DNA from: Lachnospiraceae bacterium XBD2001 | GTDB lineage: Bacteria; Bacillota; Clostridia; Lachnospirales; Lachnospiraceae | Direction of reading: 5' to 3' | NCBI GenBank assembly: GCA_900116395.1 | Contig: FPAN01000006.1 | Span: 124,001 to 188,000 of the forward strand | DNA length: 64,000 nucleotides | Shown: positions 50,683 through 60,907 of the stretch, in pieces | Layout of the letters: each line of letters begins with the position of its first letter | Numbering within the stretch: the first letter of the stretch is position 1 | Notes under the pieces: model-generated | Databases searched by the model: none | Told to the model about the DNA's origin: nothing | The model's input: only the letters and a program-made list of their open reading frames with translations | Made by a program: the position numbers and the translations under genes

Positions 50683-51476
50683 TTCAGATTAAAAATATTT
50701 ACAAGACATTTAACCCGGGAACCATCAATGAGAAACGGGCGCTAAACGGCGTTAGCCTTACATTGGAGGACGGGGATTTCGTAACGGTCATCGGCGGTAA
50801 CGGTGCAGGTAAGTCCACGCTTTTGAATGCCATTGCAGGTGTTTGGCCGGTGGATGAAGGAAGCATCTATTTTGATGATGTGAATGTAACCGGATTGTGT
50901 GAATATCGTCGTGCCAAGTATTTGGGACGAGTATTCCAGGATCCCATGACCGGTACCGCAGCGGATATGCAGATTGATGAGAACTTAGCGCTTGCTGCCC
51001 GTCGCGGCAAGCATCGTTTATGGGGCTGGGGTATTACCACTGCAGAGCGACAGGAGTACAAGAAGCTGTTACAGTCCTTGGACTTGGGCTTGGAAGACCG
51101 TATGACGGCTAAGGTGGGCCTCTTGTCCGGTGGACAGCGCCAGGCATTGACCCTTCTGATGGCAACCTTGCAGAAGCCGAAGATGCTGCTTCTGGATGAG
51201 CATACCGCAGCGCTGGATCCGAAGACTGCTGCTAAGGTTCTTGCAACCACAGATCGTATTGTGGAAGAACATGGCCTGACTACGATGATGGTAACCCACA
51301 ACATGCGTGATGCCATCGCCCACGGCAATCGTCTCATTATGATGGACGAGGGACGTATTATCTTAGATATCCGTGGGGAAGAGAAGAAGCGCTTAACCAT
51401 CGAAGACTTATTGCATAAGTTCGAGGAGGTCTCCGGTGAAGAATTTACCAACGACCAGGCAATTCTTTCCAAATAA
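50679..51476 (+). CDS. TrpZ-like ABC transporter ATP-binding protein
   Basis: A 265-residue ABC ATPase. Walker A GGNGAGKSTLLNAIAG (near residues 37-52), Q-loop VFQDPMTG, signature LSGGQRQALTLLMA, Walker B KMLLLDEHTAALDPKTA and the H-loop VTHNMRDAIAHGNR are all present and intact. It overlaps the permease gene by 4 bp (ATGA) and is followed by an intrinsic terminator. It powers uptake by the upstream permease; the substrate is unresolved. Confidence 0.93.
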   Translation: MIQIKNIYKTFNPGTINEKRALNGVSLTLEDGDFVTVIGGNGAGKSTLLNAIAGVWPVDEGSIYFDDVNVTGLCEYRRAKYLGRVFQDPMTGTAADMQIDENLALAARRGKHRLWGWGITTAERQEYKKLLQSLDLGLEDRMTAKVGLLSGGQRQALTLLMATLQKPKMLLLDEHTAALDPKTAAKVLATTDRIVEEHGLTTMMVTHNMRDAIAHGNRLIMMDEGRIILDIRGEEKKRLTIEDLLHKFEEVSGEEFTNDQAILSK

Positions 51477-51488
51477 TAGGAATTACGA

Positions 51489-51521
51489 AGACATCGACCG
51501 ATTCTGGCCGGTGTCTTTTTT
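51489..51521 (+). terminator. Rho-independent terminator of the ABC transporter operon
   Basis: AGACATCG (51489-51496) pairs with CGGTGTCT (51509-51516) with one wobble and inner GC pairs, followed by a T run. Confidence 0.8.
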
Positions 51522-51593
51522 CATTGTTTGCAATCAATTCTAAAAAAATTCTAAAGGAATTGTGAAAAGAAAATGAAACTGTAGGCGGTGCTA

Positions 51594-51622
51594 TTGCTTT
51601 TAAAATCTAGGTTTTCTATAAT
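51594..51622 (+). promoter_or_regulatory. ftsH promoter
   Basis: TTGCTT (51594-51599), a 17-nt spacer and TATAAT (51617-51622) give a predicted 74-nt leader before the ftsH ATG. No conserved leader structure was recognised. Confidence 0.65.
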
Positions 51623-51702
51623 GTCACTATGTAAAAAAGTCTAAAAATGAGACATACGCTATCTTCTTTTTCAAAAGATACTTGCGTTGTTTGGAGGATA
51701 TT

Positions 51703-53700
51703 ATGAACGAAAACGATCAGAATCAAAATGGTCAGGGAAAGAATGATAAGAACAATAAGTTTCGCCAGCCGATTCTTCTGTTCGTATTGTTTTCACTGAT
51801 TGCGCTGTTTGTGACCAGCTATGTGTACAACACCGCCGGAGGTTCTACCCGCCAGGAAATCACCTATACCCAGTTCTGGGAGTTGGTTGAGGACGAACAG
51901 GTGAAGTCGGTAGAGTTCGATGGCAATCAGATTGAGATTACCCTGAAGGAAGACTCGGATTTTACTGCATCGGAGGAAGATAAGAAGGTCCAGGAAGCTT
52001 ATTACAAGAGCACCGGCCAGAAGATGGAAGTGACCTATCATACCGGTTACATCTCCGATGAGGATTTGATTAAGACATTGAAGGATAAGGGCGTGGAGAT
52101 TAGCCGTGGCAATTCCGACAGTACCACTTCCTTAATCTATAACATTTTAAGTTTGGTAGTTCCGTTGGCAATTCTTTGGATTATCTTCGGACTTCTGATG
52201 CGCCGTATGGGCGGCGGTGCCATGGGTGTTGGTAAGAGCAATGCCAAGGTATACGTAGAGAAGTCCACCGGCGTTACCTTCAAGGATGTTGCCGGACAGG
52301 ACGAGGCCAAGGAATCTTTACAGGAAGTAGTTGATTTCCTTCACAATCCGCGGAAGTATTCCAAGATTGGTGCGAAGTTGCCGAAGGGTGCCTTGCTTGT
52401 AGGCCCTCCGGGAACCGGTAAGACTTTGCTTGCTAAGGCAGTTGCCGGAGAAGCAGGCGTCCCGTTTTTCTCTCTAGCGGGATCTGACTTCGTAGAGATG
52501 TTCGTGGGTGTAGGTGCATCCCGTGTCCGTGATTTGTTCAAGGAAGCCCAGAAGGCTGCGCCTTGTATTATTTTCATCGATGAGATTGATGCCATTGGTA
52601 AGAGCCGAGATACCAGATTCGGTGGCGGTAACGATGAGCGTGAACAGACATTGAACCAGTTGTTGGCAGAGATGGATGGTTTCGATACATCCAAGGGTCT
52701 GTTAATCCTGGCAGCTACCAACCGTCCGGAAGTCTTGGATAAGGCGTTGCTTCGTCCGGGACGTTTCGACCGTCGTATCATCGTAGATCGTCCGGATCTG
52801 AAGGGACGTTTGGAAACCTTGAAGGTACATGCCAAGGATGTTGCTATGGATGAGACCGTAGACTTGGATGCAATGGCACTTGCCAGTGCAGGCTTGGTTG
52901 GTTCCGACCTTGCCAACATCATCAATGAGGCTGCCATCAATGCCGTAAAGCATGGCCGTAACAGCGTGAACCAGGATGACCTCTTCGAAGCCTTCGAATT
53001 GGTTGCTGTAGGTGGCAAGGAGAAGAAGGACCGTGCCATGAGTGACAAGGAGCGTAAGATCGTATCCTATCACGAAGTAGGACATGCATTGGTATCCGCA
53101 CTCCAGAAGAACTCCGAACCGGTACAGAAGATTACCATCGTGCCTCGTACCATGGGCGCGTTGGGTTATACCTTGCAGACACCGGAAGAGGAGAAGTTCC
53201 TTGAGACCAAGGATGAATTGTTAGCGAAGATTATTACTTACATGGGTGGACGTGCTGCAGAGGACGTTACCTTCGGAAGCTACACCAGTGGTGCGGCCAA
53301 CGATATTGAGAATGCAACCAACATTGCAAGAGCCATGGTGACCAGATTCGGTATGTCCGAGCGATTCGGCATGATGGGACTTGCAACGGTGGAGAGCCAG
53401 TACTTGGAGGGACGTGCTTCCCTGAACTGTGGCGAGGCAACAGCAGCTGCCATCGACGAAGAGGTACTTTCCATCATCACATCCAGCTACAACAAGGCTG
53501 TAGAGCTGTTGCGTGAGCACCAGGATGTATTGAACAAGATTTCCGAGTATCTCTATGAGAAAGAAACGATTACCGGTAAAGAATTCATGAAGATGTTCCG
53601 TGAACTCACCGGCATTCAGGGCGAAGAGGATGAGCAGGATGCTACCTCGGAAGCTAGCGGTGAGACAGAGGACAACATCTTCGTAGAGGAAGAAGTATAA
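51703..53700 (+). CDS. ftsH: ATP-dependent zinc metalloprotease FtsH
   Basis: Membrane AAA protease that degrades misfolded and regulatory membrane proteins. It has 665 residues from the ATG preceded by GGAGGA. Two membrane helices ([20 protein letters not shown] near residues 22-41 and the segment near 140-165) flank a small periplasm-side domain. The AAA module has Walker [14 protein letters not shown] and Walker [10 protein letters not shown] with pore motif [17 protein letters not shown], and the peptidase zinc site is HEVGHAL (HExxH). The acidic C-terminal tail is common. uvrC starts on the next base after the stop. Confidence 0.97.
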   Translation: MNENDQNQNGQGKNDKNNKFRQPILLFVLFSLIALFVTSYVYNTAGGSTRQEITYTQFWELVEDEQVKSVEFDGNQIEITLKEDSDFTASEEDKKVQEAYYKSTGQKMEVTYHTGYISDEDLIKTLKDKGVEISRGNSDSTTSLIYNILSLVVPLAILWIIFGLLMRRMGGGAMGVGKSNAKVYVEKSTGVTFKDVAGQDEAKESLQEVVDFLHNPRKYSKIGAKLPKGALLVGPPGTGKTLLAKAVAGEAGVPFFSLAGSDFVEMFVGVGASRVRDLFKEAQKAAPCIIFIDEIDAIGKSRDTRFGGGNDEREQTLNQLLAEMDGFDTSKGLLILAATNRPEVLDKALLRPGRFDRRIIVDRPDLKGRLETLKVHAKDVAMDETVDLDAMALASAGLVGSDLANIINEAAINAVKHGRNSVNQDDLFEAFELVAVGGKEKKDRAMSDKERKIVSYHEVGHALVSALQKNSEPVQKITIVPRTMGALGYTLQTPEEEKFLETKDELLAKIITYMGGRAAEDVTFGSYTSGAANDIENATNIARAMVTRFGMSERFGMMGLATVESQYLEGRASLNCGEATAAAIDEEVLSIITSSYNKAVELLREHQDVLNKISEYLYEKETITGKEFMKMFRELTGIQGEEDEQDATSEASGETEDNIFVEEEV

Positions 53701-55557
53701 ATGTTTCACATTGAAGAAGAACTTGCTAAACTCCCGGATCAGCCGGGAGTTTACATTATGCACGATGCCAACGATACCATCATCTATGTGGGCAAGGCCA
53801 GAAGTCTGACGAAGCGGGTACATCAGTATTTCCAGCCCAGTCATGACGAGGGCCTTCGCAAGAAGCAGATGGTAGCCAACATTGATCATTTTGAGTACAT
53901 TGTCACGGACTCCGAATTGGAAGCCCTTGTTTTGGAATGCAATCTGATTAAAGAGCATCGTCCGAAATACAATACCATGTTGCGGGATGACAAGACTTAT
54001 CCCTATATCAAAGTGACTCTGGGGGAGCCGTTCCCAAGGGTCCTTTTTTCGCGTCAGATGAAAAAGGACCGCAGCAAATATTTTGGGCCATTTACCAGCG
54101 CCGGGGCGGTGAAGGATACTATCGACCTGGTACATAAAATCTATCATCTTCGCACCTGCAACAAGAAGTTCCCGGAAGCTATCGGCAAGGATCGCCCGTG
54201 TCTGAACTATCATATGAAGCAGTGCCCGGGGGTCTGCCAGGGTTATATCTCCGAAGCGGAATACCGGAAAAATGTAGAGGGTGCCATTGATTTTCTAAAC
54301 GGCAATTACCAGCCGGTGGCCAAGATGTTAGAAGGCAAAATGCAGGAAGCGGCAGAGGCTATGGAGTTTGAGAAGGCTGCTTCTTATCGTGATCTCTTAC
54401 AGAGTGTGATGGCCTGCATTCAGAAGCAGAAAATTACCAACTCCGATGGGGAGGACAAGGATATCGTTGCAATTGCAACGTCCGAGGAAGATGCAGTGGT
54501 ACAGGTTTTCTTCATCCGTAATGGTAAGATGATTGGCAGAGACCATTTCTTCCTGAACGTACGGGTGGACGACGATGCAGCGGGACTTTTGGAAGCCTTT
54601 TTGCAGCAGTTCTATTCCGGGACTCCGTTCATTCCGAGAGAGGTTATTGTCCAGGAAGAGTTGGAAGAGGCAGAGACCATAGAAGCATGGCTGTCGGAGA
54701 AGCGGGGGAGCAGAGTCTATATTCATACACCGAAGAAAGGCGCCAAGGAACAGCTGGTAGAGCTGGCCTTGAAGAATGCCCAGATGGTCTTGGACCAGGA
54801 CAAGGAGCGCATCAAGAAGGAAGAGGGCCGTACCATCGGCGCCATGAAGGAAATCGCAGAACTCATTGGCCTTCCACGTATCGATCGCATGGAGGCATAC
54901 GATATTTCCAATACCAACGGTTTCGAATCGGTGGGTTCTATGGTGGTCTTCGAACGAGGCAAGCCACTGCGCAGCGATTACCGGAAGTTCAAGCTGAAGA
55001 CCATCACCGGACCGGATGACTACGGCTCCATGCGGGAAGTACTTACCAGACGCTTCAAACATGGACTTGCGGACCGGGAGAATGCGGTGGAAGCCAACAG
55101 TTTTACCAAGTTCCCAGATGTCATCATGATGGACGGTGGCCGAGGCCAGGTGAACATTGCATTGGAGGTGTTACAGGACTTGAACCTGCACATTCCGGTA
55201 TGCGGTATGGTCAAGGATGATCACCATCGAACCCGCGGATTGTATTATCAGAACGTGGAGATTCCGATTGATAAAGGCTGTGAGGGATTCAAGCTCATTA
55301 CCCGTTTACAGGACGAGGCCCATCGCTTCGCAATCGAGTATCACCGTTCCTTGCGAGGCAAGGCCCAGACCAAGAGCTTCTTAGACGATATTCCGGGTAT
55401 CGGACCTGCCAGACGAAAAGCACTTATGCGGCACTACGCCAGTGCAGAAGATATGGGTGCTGCCACGGTGGAGGATTTGGCTGCGGTAGAGTCCATGAAT
55501 ACGGAAGCGGCCCAGGCAGTCTATGACTATTTTCACAAGGATTTTGACAACCAATAG
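53701..55557 (+). CDS. uvrC: Excinuclease ABC subunit C
   Basis: Makes the two incisions in nucleotide excision repair. It has 618 residues. The N-terminal GIY-YIG nuclease ([29 protein letters not shown]) starts near residue 16, a UVR motif lies near 200-230 ([25 protein letters not shown]), the second nuclease domain contains [19 protein letters not shown] and [12 protein letters not shown], and tandem helix-hairpin-helix motifs ([22 protein letters not shown]) end the protein. The ATG directly follows the ftsH stop, implying coupling. Confidence 0.97.
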   Translation: MFHIEEELAKLPDQPGVYIMHDANDTIIYVGKARSLTKRVHQYFQPSHDEGLRKKQMVANIDHFEYIVTDSELEALVLECNLIKEHRPKYNTMLRDDKTYPYIKVTLGEPFPRVLFSRQMKKDRSKYFGPFTSAGAVKDTIDLVHKIYHLRTCNKKFPEAIGKDRPCLNYHMKQCPGVCQGYISEAEYRKNVEGAIDFLNGNYQPVAKMLEGKMQEAAEAMEFEKAASYRDLLQSVMACIQKQKITNSDGEDKDIVAIATSEEDAVVQVFFIRNGKMIGRDHFFLNVRVDDDAAGLLEAFLQQFYSGTPFIPREVIVQEELEEAETIEAWLSEKRGSRVYIHTPKKGAKEQLVELALKNAQMVLDQDKERIKKEEGRTIGAMKEIAELIGLPRIDRMEAYDISNTNGFESVGSMVVFERGKPLRSDYRKFKLKTITGPDDYGSMREVLTRRFKHGLADRENAVEANSFTKFPDVIMMDGGRGQVNIALEVLQDLNLHIPVCGMVKDDHHRTRGLYYQNVEIPIDKGCEGFKLITRLQDEAHRFAIEYHRSLRGKAQTKSFLDDIPGIGPARRKALMRHYASAEDMGAATVEDLAAVESMNTEAAQAVYDYFHKDFDNQ

Positions 55558-55606
55558 AAATCATATAAAATAGGAGTGTATCTTACGCTACAAGGAGGGT
55601 TATCAC

Positions 55607-56536
55607 ATGGCAGATGGGGCAAAATTATCAAAAATTGCAGAGAATCTGAAGCTTAAGAATTTTACGGAATCCATTGACTTAGAGAAGATTGAGATTAAGG
55701 TTGCGGACGTTAACCGTCCGGCATTACAGTTACATGGATTTTTTGATTATTTCCAGTCAGACCGTATCCAGATTATCGGAATGGTTGAGTGGAGTTACTT
55801 ACAGGGTAAGTCCGAGGCGGACCGGGTAGCAGCTTTTGAGAAACTGATTTCCTACGAGGTGCCTTGTGTTATTTTCTGCCGTGAGTTCGTTCCGGAGCAG
55901 TCCTTCTTAGAACTTGCTGAGAAGAGGGGTGTGGCACTTCTTGGAACCGAGCGTGGAACCTCTGAGTTCGCAGCAGAGCTGATCTATACCTTAGGTTATG
56001 AGTTAGCACCAATCACCACCATTCACGGTGTATTGGTTGATGTATACGGCGAGGGTCTTTTGATCACCGGTGAGAGTGGAATCGGTAAGAGCGAGGCTGC
56101 ATTGGAGCTGGTAAGACGTGGTCATCGTCTGGTGGCGGACGACGTGGTAGAGATTCGTCGTGTCAATACCGACACCTTGGTTGGAACCGCACCGGCAGTT
56201 ACCAAGCACTTAATCGAGTTGCGCGGTATCGGTATCATCGATGTAAAGAGCTTATTCGGTGTAGAGTGTGTCAAGGATCGCCAGAACATCGGCTTCGTTA
56301 TTAAGCTGGAAGATTGGAAAAAAGAAAAAGAGTACGACCGTATCGGTCTCAAAGATGAATATATTGATATCCTGGGCAAGCAGGTGGTATGCCACTCCCT
56401 GCCGATTCGTCCGGGTCGTAACTTAGCAGTCATCTGTGAAACTGCAGCTGTTAACTTCCGTCAGAAGAAGATGGGCTACAACGCCACAGAAGAATTATAT
56501 CGTCGTGTTCAGGAGAACATGGCCAACAATAAGTAA
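55607..56536 (+). CDS. hprK: HPr kinase/phosphorylase
   Basis: Bifunctional enzyme that phosphorylates and dephosphorylates Ser46 of HPr and Crh in response to glycolytic intermediates, controlling carbon catabolite repression. It has 309 residues: N-terminal domain, Walker A GESGIGKSEAALEL near residues 152-165, and the HprK signature HLIELRGIGIIDVKSLFGV near 201-219, with DDVVEI. AAGGAGGG precedes the ATG. A Crh-like HPr gene lies about 4 kb downstream in the same direction. Confidence 0.96.
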   Translation: MADGAKLSKIAENLKLKNFTESIDLEKIEIKVADVNRPALQLHGFFDYFQSDRIQIIGMVEWSYLQGKSEADRVAAFEKLISYEVPCVIFCREFVPEQSFLELAEKRGVALLGTERGTSEFAAELIYTLGYELAPITTIHGVLVDVYGEGLLITGESGIGKSEAALELVRRGHRLVADDVVEIRRVNTDTLVGTAPAVTKHLIELRGIGIIDVKSLFGVECVKDRQNIGFVIKLEDWKKEKEYDRIGLKDEYIDILGKQVVCHSLPIRPGRNLAVICETAAVNFRQKKMGYNATEELYRRVQENMANNK

Positions 56537-56559
56537 GAATCAGGAGGAACATTGATATA

Positions 56560-57960
56560 ATGGAACGCGAAAACGCATGGAAGAAATATCCGGCAGGCAA
56601 AAAGAGACAGGCAGTCATGGACTATGCCGAAGGCTATCGTAAGTTCTTGTCTGAGTGCAAGACTGAGCGTGAGTGCAATGACTACTTCGTAAAAGAAGCT
56701 CTGGCAAATGGATTTAAGAATTTGGAAGATGTCATCGCAGGCAACAAGAAGCTGAAGGCCGGCGACAAGGTATTCCTGTCCAACTATGGTAAGGGCCTTG
56801 CGATGTTTGTTATCGGTAAAGAGCCTTTGGAGAAGGGTATGAACATCTTAGGTGCTCACATCGATTCCCCACGTATGGACTTGAAGCAGAATCCTTTATA
56901 TGAAGATACCGATATGGCATTGTTGGATACCCACTATTACGGTGGTGTGAAGAAGTATCAGTGGGTAACCATCCCGTTGGCACTTCACGGTGTCATTGTG
57001 AAAAAAGACGGCACCAAGGTGGTAGTGAACGTTGGTGATAAGCCGGAAGACCCGGTATTCGGAGTAAGCGATTTGTTGATCCACTTATCCGCAGACCAGT
57101 TGGATAAGAAGGGTGCGAAGGTTATTGAAGGTGAGCAGTTAGATGTGCTCATCGGAAGCATTCCGCTTGGTGAGAAGGATAAGAAGGACGAGAAGGTAAA
57201 AGAGGCTGTAAAGGCGAACGTTCTTGAAATCCTGAAGAAGGAATACAAGATTGAGGAAGAGGATTTCCTCTCTGCAGAAATTGAAGTAGTTCCTGCAGGG
57301 GATGCCCGTGACTACGGTTTTGACCGCAGTATGATTATGGGTTACGGCCATGATGACCGTGTATGTGCATACCCATCTTTCTGGGCAATGGTAGATACCA
57401 AGGCCGGTGATCGTACTTACGCATGCCTGTTGGTAGATAAGGAAGAGATTGGTAGCGTTGGTGCAACCGGTATGGAATCCAGATTCTTCGAGAATACCGT
57501 TGCAGAGTTGATGAACGCATTGGGACAGTATTCTGAGCTTGGTGTACGTCGTGCACTTGCCAACTCCAAGGCATTGTCTTCTGATGTTAGTGCTGCATAC
57601 GATACCAATTTTGCATCTGCATTCGAGAAGAAGAACGCTGCTTACTTCGGCCGTGGACTTGTATTCAACAAGTACACCGGTGCAAGAGGTAAGTCCGGTT
57701 CTAACGATGCCAGCGCTGAGTACGTTGGAGAAGTTCGTCGCATTATGGATGATGCCAAGGTATCCTTCCAGACTGCAGAGCTTGGTAAGGTTGATCAGGG
57801 CGGCGGCGGAACCATCGCTTACATCCTTGGTAACTATGGAATGCGCGTCATCGACAGCGGTGTTGCCGTATTGAATATGCATGCACCATGGGAAATCATC
57901 AGCAAGGTAGACTTGTATGAAGCATATCTTGGCTACATTGCATTTTTGAAGAAGGCTTAA
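56560..57960 (+). CDS. M18 family aspartyl aminopeptidase
   Basis: A 466-residue metallo-aminopeptidase of the M18 family, which removes N-terminal Asp or Glu (and sometimes other) residues. The metal and catalytic motifs ILGAHIDSPRMDLKQNPLYED (near residues 97-117), GYGHDDRVCAYPSFWAM, VDKEEIGSVGATGMESRF and the C-terminal GGGGTIAYILGNYGMRVIDSGVAVLNMHAPWEI are clear. It stands between hprK and murB, an insertion not seen in the Bacillus order. AGGAGG lies upstream of the ATG. Only 1 bp separates it from murB. Confidence 0.92.
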   Translation: MERENAWKKYPAGKKRQAVMDYAEGYRKFLSECKTERECNDYFVKEALANGFKNLEDVIAGNKKLKAGDKVFLSNYGKGLAMFVIGKEPLEKGMNILGAHIDSPRMDLKQNPLYEDTDMALLDTHYYGGVKKYQWVTIPLALHGVIVKKDGTKVVVNVGDKPEDPVFGVSDLLIHLSADQLDKKGAKVIEGEQLDVLIGSIPLGEKDKKDEKVKEAVKANVLEILKKEYKIEEEDFLSAEIEVVPAGDARDYGFDRSMIMGYGHDDRVCAYPSFWAMVDTKAGDRTYACLLVDKEEIGSVGATGMESRFFENTVAELMNALGQYSELGVRRALANSKALSSDVSAAYDTNFASAFEKKNAAYFGRGLVFNKYTGARGKSGSNDASAEYVGEVRRIMDDAKVSFQTAELGKVDQGGGGTIAYILGNYGMRVIDSGVAVLNMHAPWEIISKVDLYEAYLGYIAFLKKA

Positions 57961-57961
57961 T

Positions 57962-58882
57962 ATGGAAGTAACGATTGCACAAATCGACAACTTAAAAGCA
58001 ATTATGACCACAGGCTCCTTTGTTACAAAGGAGCCTATGGCACGTCATACCACCTTTCGTGTCGGCGGCGAAGCAGATGTATTCGTAGAGCCAACCAAAG
58101 AGGAAGTGCCGGCAATTATAGAATATTGTCGCAAGGAAGAGATTCCGGTGACGGTTATTGGTAACGGAAGCAATCTTTTGGTGGGAGATAAGGGCATTCG
58201 TGGCATGGTACTCTGCATTGGCAAAGGCATGAGTGATGTAACGGTGGAAGGCGATGTAATTACTGCCGGAGCCGGCGCGTTGTTATCCAAGGTGGCTGCA
58301 GCGGCAAGAGATGCGTCCTTAACCGGTATGGAATTCGCAGCAGGTATTCCGGGAAGCTTAGGCGGTGCAGTGGTAATGAACGCCGGTGCTTATGGCGGAG
58401 AGATGAAGGACATCCTTTTGGATGTTACGTATCTAACGGCAGAAGGCGAGATTGTAACCGTACCTGCTACAGAGTTAGACTTATCCTATCGTCACAGTGC
58501 CATTATGGACATGCCGGGCAGTGTGGTATTAGAAGCCCGGATTCGCTTAGAGAAGGGCGATAAGGAAGCAATCCAGGCCAAGATGTCAGAGCTTGCTGCC
58601 AAGCGAGTGGAGAAGCAGCCTTTGAACTTCCCGAGCGCAGGCAGTACCTTCAAGCGTCCGGAGGGATATTTTGCAGGCAAGCTCATTGAAGATGCAGGGC
58701 TTCGGGGATTTACCATGGGCCATGCACAGGTGTCCGAGAAGCATTGCGGATTTGTAGTGAATCTCGGTGGCGCAACTGCGGCAGAGATTCGCAGTTTAAT
58801 GGAAGAAGTAACCAAGAGAGTACGGGAGAACTCCGGTGTGGAATTGGTTCCGGAGGTTCGATTTGTAGGAGAGTTTGAATGA
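57962..58882 (+). CDS. murB: UDP-N-acetylenolpyruvoylglucosamine reductase MurB
   Basis: FAD enzyme that forms UDP-N-acetylmuramate for peptidoglycan. The 306 residues are the type II size. FAD motifs RVGGEADVFVEP and VTVIGNGSNLLVGDKGIRGM, the core GMEFAAGIPGSLGGAVVMNAGAYGGEM, the catalytic SAGSTFKRPEGYFAGKLIEDAGLRGFTMGHAQVSEKHCGFVVNLGGA stretch are conserved. The ATG comes 1 bp after the preceding stop without its own clear ribosome site, so coupling is likely. Its stop overlaps rapZ by 4 bp. Confidence 0.96.
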   Translation: MEVTIAQIDNLKAIMTTGSFVTKEPMARHTTFRVGGEADVFVEPTKEEVPAIIEYCRKEEIPVTVIGNGSNLLVGDKGIRGMVLCIGKGMSDVTVEGDVITAGAGALLSKVAAAARDASLTGMEFAAGIPGSLGGAVVMNAGAYGGEMKDILLDVTYLTAEGEIVTVPATELDLSYRHSAIMDMPGSVVLEARIRLEKGDKEAIQAKMSELAAKRVEKQPLNFPSAGSTFKRPEGYFAGKLIEDAGLRGFTMGHAQVSEKHCGFVVNLGGATAAEIRSLMEEVTKRVRENSGVELVPEVRFVGEFE

Positions 58883-59751
58883 AACTTTTGATTCTGACCG
58901 GAATGTCCGGTGCCGGCAAGCATACTGCTTTTAAAATCTTAGAAGACTTCGGATACCGTTGCGTCGACAATCTGCCGGTGGAGCTCTTAAAGAGCTTTGT
59001 AGAATTGAATCACGAGAACGGTGATGAGGAACCGGTTGCGGTAGGTATTGATGTCCGCGGTGGCGCATCCATGGATTTGCTTCGCCAGGTGCTTCCGGAG
59101 TTGGAAGCAGACGGCATGAAGTTCGAGATTCTGTTTTTGGATGCAGAGGATGTGGTGCTGGTAAAGCGCTACAAGGAGACTCGCCGTACCCATCCCCTAT
59201 CCGGAGCCACCAGTATCTATACCGGCATTGCGGAAGAACGGGAGCGTGTGCAGTTCCTTCGGGACCGTGCGGACTATATTGTAGATACCAGTCATCTTCT
59301 GACCAGAGAGCTTCGGGCAGAGTTACAGAAGATTTTTATCGATCAGGATGACTACAGGAATCTGTTTGTGACGGTGATGTCCTTCGGATTCAAGTATGGA
59401 ATTCCACAGGATGCGGACTTGGTATTTGACGTGCGCTTCCTTCCGAATCCTTACTACATTGCGGAGCTTCGTCCTCTGACCGGTAATGATGAAGCCATCC
59501 AGAACTTCGTCATGCAGAACGACGACGGTCCGGAGTTCGCAGACAAGCTGGAAGAGATGATTCGCTTCCTGATTCCACGCTACATTGATGAGGGCAAGAA
59601 CCAGCTGGTGATCTGTTTCGGATGTACCGGTGGTAAGCATCGCTCCGTAACCATGGCTAATGAGTTATATAATCGTCTGAAGGATTCCGCCGCTTACGGA
59701 ATTCGTGTCGAGCATCGTGATATCGACAAGGACGCCAAACGAGGAAAGTAA
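58879..59751 (+). CDS. rapZ: RapZ/YvcJ family nucleotide-binding protein with an altered Walker A
   Basis: A 290-residue RapZ (YvcJ) protein: in E. coli it guides RNase E to the small RNA GlmZ; in Firmicutes its role is less clear and links to YvcK and competence. The Walker A motif near residues 7-15 reads GMSGAGKHT, with His where Ser or Thr normally binds magnesium. CVDNLPVELLKSF, DVRGGASMDLL, LFLDAEDVVLVKRYKETRRTHPL, DVRFLPNPYY and VICFGCTGGKHRSVTMANEL are otherwise conserved. It overlaps murB by 4 bp and is 1 bp from whiA; the usual yvcK gene between rapZ and whiA is absent. Confidence 0.93.
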   Translation: MKLLILTGMSGAGKHTAFKILEDFGYRCVDNLPVELLKSFVELNHENGDEEPVAVGIDVRGGASMDLLRQVLPELEADGMKFEILFLDAEDVVLVKRYKETRRTHPLSGATSIYTGIAEERERVQFLRDRADYIVDTSHLLTRELRAELQKIFIDQDDYRNLFVTVMSFGFKYGIPQDADLVFDVRFLPNPYYIAELRPLTGNDEAIQNFVMQNDDGPEFADKLEEMIRFLIPRYIDEGKNQLVICFGCTGGKHRSVTMANELYNRLKDSAAYGIRVEHRDIDKDAKRGK

Positions 59752-59752
59752 C

Positions 59753-60649
59753 ATGTCTTTTTCCGGAGATATCAAAGCAGAGCTGGTGGAAGAATTTCCG
59801 AAAAGCCGTCATTGCCAGATTGCGGAATTAGCCGCATATGTGGCTTTTTTAGGTAACTTTCACAAAAAAGACGGAAAATTGCGTTTTTCTTTGGAGACCG
59901 AGAACCCGAATATACAGCGAAAATGCTTTACTTTGCTAAAAAAATTGGATACTATAACAAGGTATGACGCAGGTATTATCGAAGAGGATGCCGAAGGAAT
60001 GCGGACCATGCTGAAGATGGAGAATGCCACCACGCCGGTGGACGGACTGCTGTTACAACAGCAATGTTGTAAGCGAAGTTTTATCCGGGGTGCTTTTTTA
60101 GCGGCAGGCTCTATGAGTGATCCCAACAAGGCATATCATTTTGAGATTGTCTGCGACAATGCGCCTCTGGCAGAACAGCTAACAGACGTTCTGAATGTCT
60201 TTGAGCTGGATGCCAAGATTGTAGAACGCAAGAACCATTACGTGGTCTACATCAAGGAAGGCGAGCAGATTTCTACGGTTCTGGGCTTGATGGGAGCCAA
60301 TCGTGGAGTACTGGATTTCGAGAATGTCCGAGTGATGAAGGACATGCGCAACGCAGTGAACCGCAAGGTGAATTGTGAGACCGCCAACATCAGTAAGACG
60401 GTGAACGCCGCCGTACGACAGTTGGAGGATATCCGATTCATTGATGAAGCAGTGGGACTTGATACCCTCTCTTCCAACTTGCAGGAGATTGCCCAGGTGC
60501 GCCTGGAGAATCCGGATACTCCGTTGAAGGATTTAGGGAATCTTCTCGATCCGCCGGTGGGAAAATCTGGAGTGAATCATCGTCTGCGTAGAATCAGCGA
60601 GATTGCAGACCGGCTCAGAGAAGAAAGGTTTCAGGAGGATTTATCATGA
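59753..60649 (+). CDS. whiA: Sporulation/cell-division regulator WhiA
   Basis: A 298-residue WhiA protein; family members bind DNA and affect septation, chromosome segregation and, in Firmicutes, cell division. The start at 59753 follows GAGGAAAG; the longer frame reaches into rapZ. An N-terminal LAGLIDADG-type homing-endonuclease-like fold (KRSFIRGAFLAAGSMSDPNKAYHFEIV) and a C-terminal helix-turn-helix (LKDLGNLLDPPVGKSGVNHRLRRI) are recognisable. It lies between rapZ and a Crh-like HPr, the same order as in Bacillus yvcL-crh but without yvcK. Confidence 0.94.
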   Translation: MSFSGDIKAELVEEFPKSRHCQIAELAAYVAFLGNFHKKDGKLRFSLETENPNIQRKCFTLLKKLDTITRYDAGIIEEDAEGMRTMLKMENATTPVDGLLLQQQCCKRSFIRGAFLAAGSMSDPNKAYHFEIVCDNAPLAEQLTDVLNVFELDAKIVERKNHYVVYIKEGEQISTVLGLMGANRGVLDFENVRVMKDMRNAVNRKVNCETANISKTVNAAVRQLEDIRFIDEAVGLDTLSSNLQEIAQVRLENPDTPLKDLGNLLDPPVGKSGVNHRLRRISEIADRLREERFQEDLS

Positions 60650-60894
60650 GAAAAGATGTTGTTATTCGTATGTCCGACTCTATGGAGGCAACACCAATCG
60701 CACATCTGGTTCAGCTTGCAAATCAGTTCAACAGTAGAGTTTATTTTGAGATGGATACCAAGAAGGTAAATGCTAAGAGCATCATGGGTATGATGAGCTT
60801 GGTATTGGCTTCCGGCGCTACCGTTACCATCGATGCTGAGGGTGACGACGAGCAGACAGCAGTTAGCGCTTTGGAGGATTTCTTGTCCAAATAG
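60646..60894 (+). CDS. Crh-like HPr paralogue lacking the catalytic histidine
   Basis: An 82-residue HPr-fold protein. Where HPr has GLHARPAA, this protein has SMEATPIA: Glu14 replaces the PEP-dependent phosphorylation site His15, and Thr16 replaces Arg17. The regulatory serine is kept in VNAKSIMGMMSLV (Ser45). It therefore cannot carry phosphate for sugar uptake but could be a target of HprK, like Crh of Bacillus, which has Gln at this position and sits at the same place after whiA. It overlaps whiA by 4 bp. A role in catabolite control is inferred. Confidence 0.88.
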   Translation: MRKDVVIRMSDSMEATPIAHLVQLANQFNSRVYFEMDTKKVNAKSIMGMMSLVLASGATVTIDAEGDDEQTAVSALEDFLSK

Positions 60895-60907
60895 AATGGA
60901 GAATACA

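Noticed and set aside
53221-54213. A 330-codon frame on the minus strand opposite ftsH and uvrC
   Set aside because: It spans two conserved genes on the other strand and its translation has no domain-like pattern.
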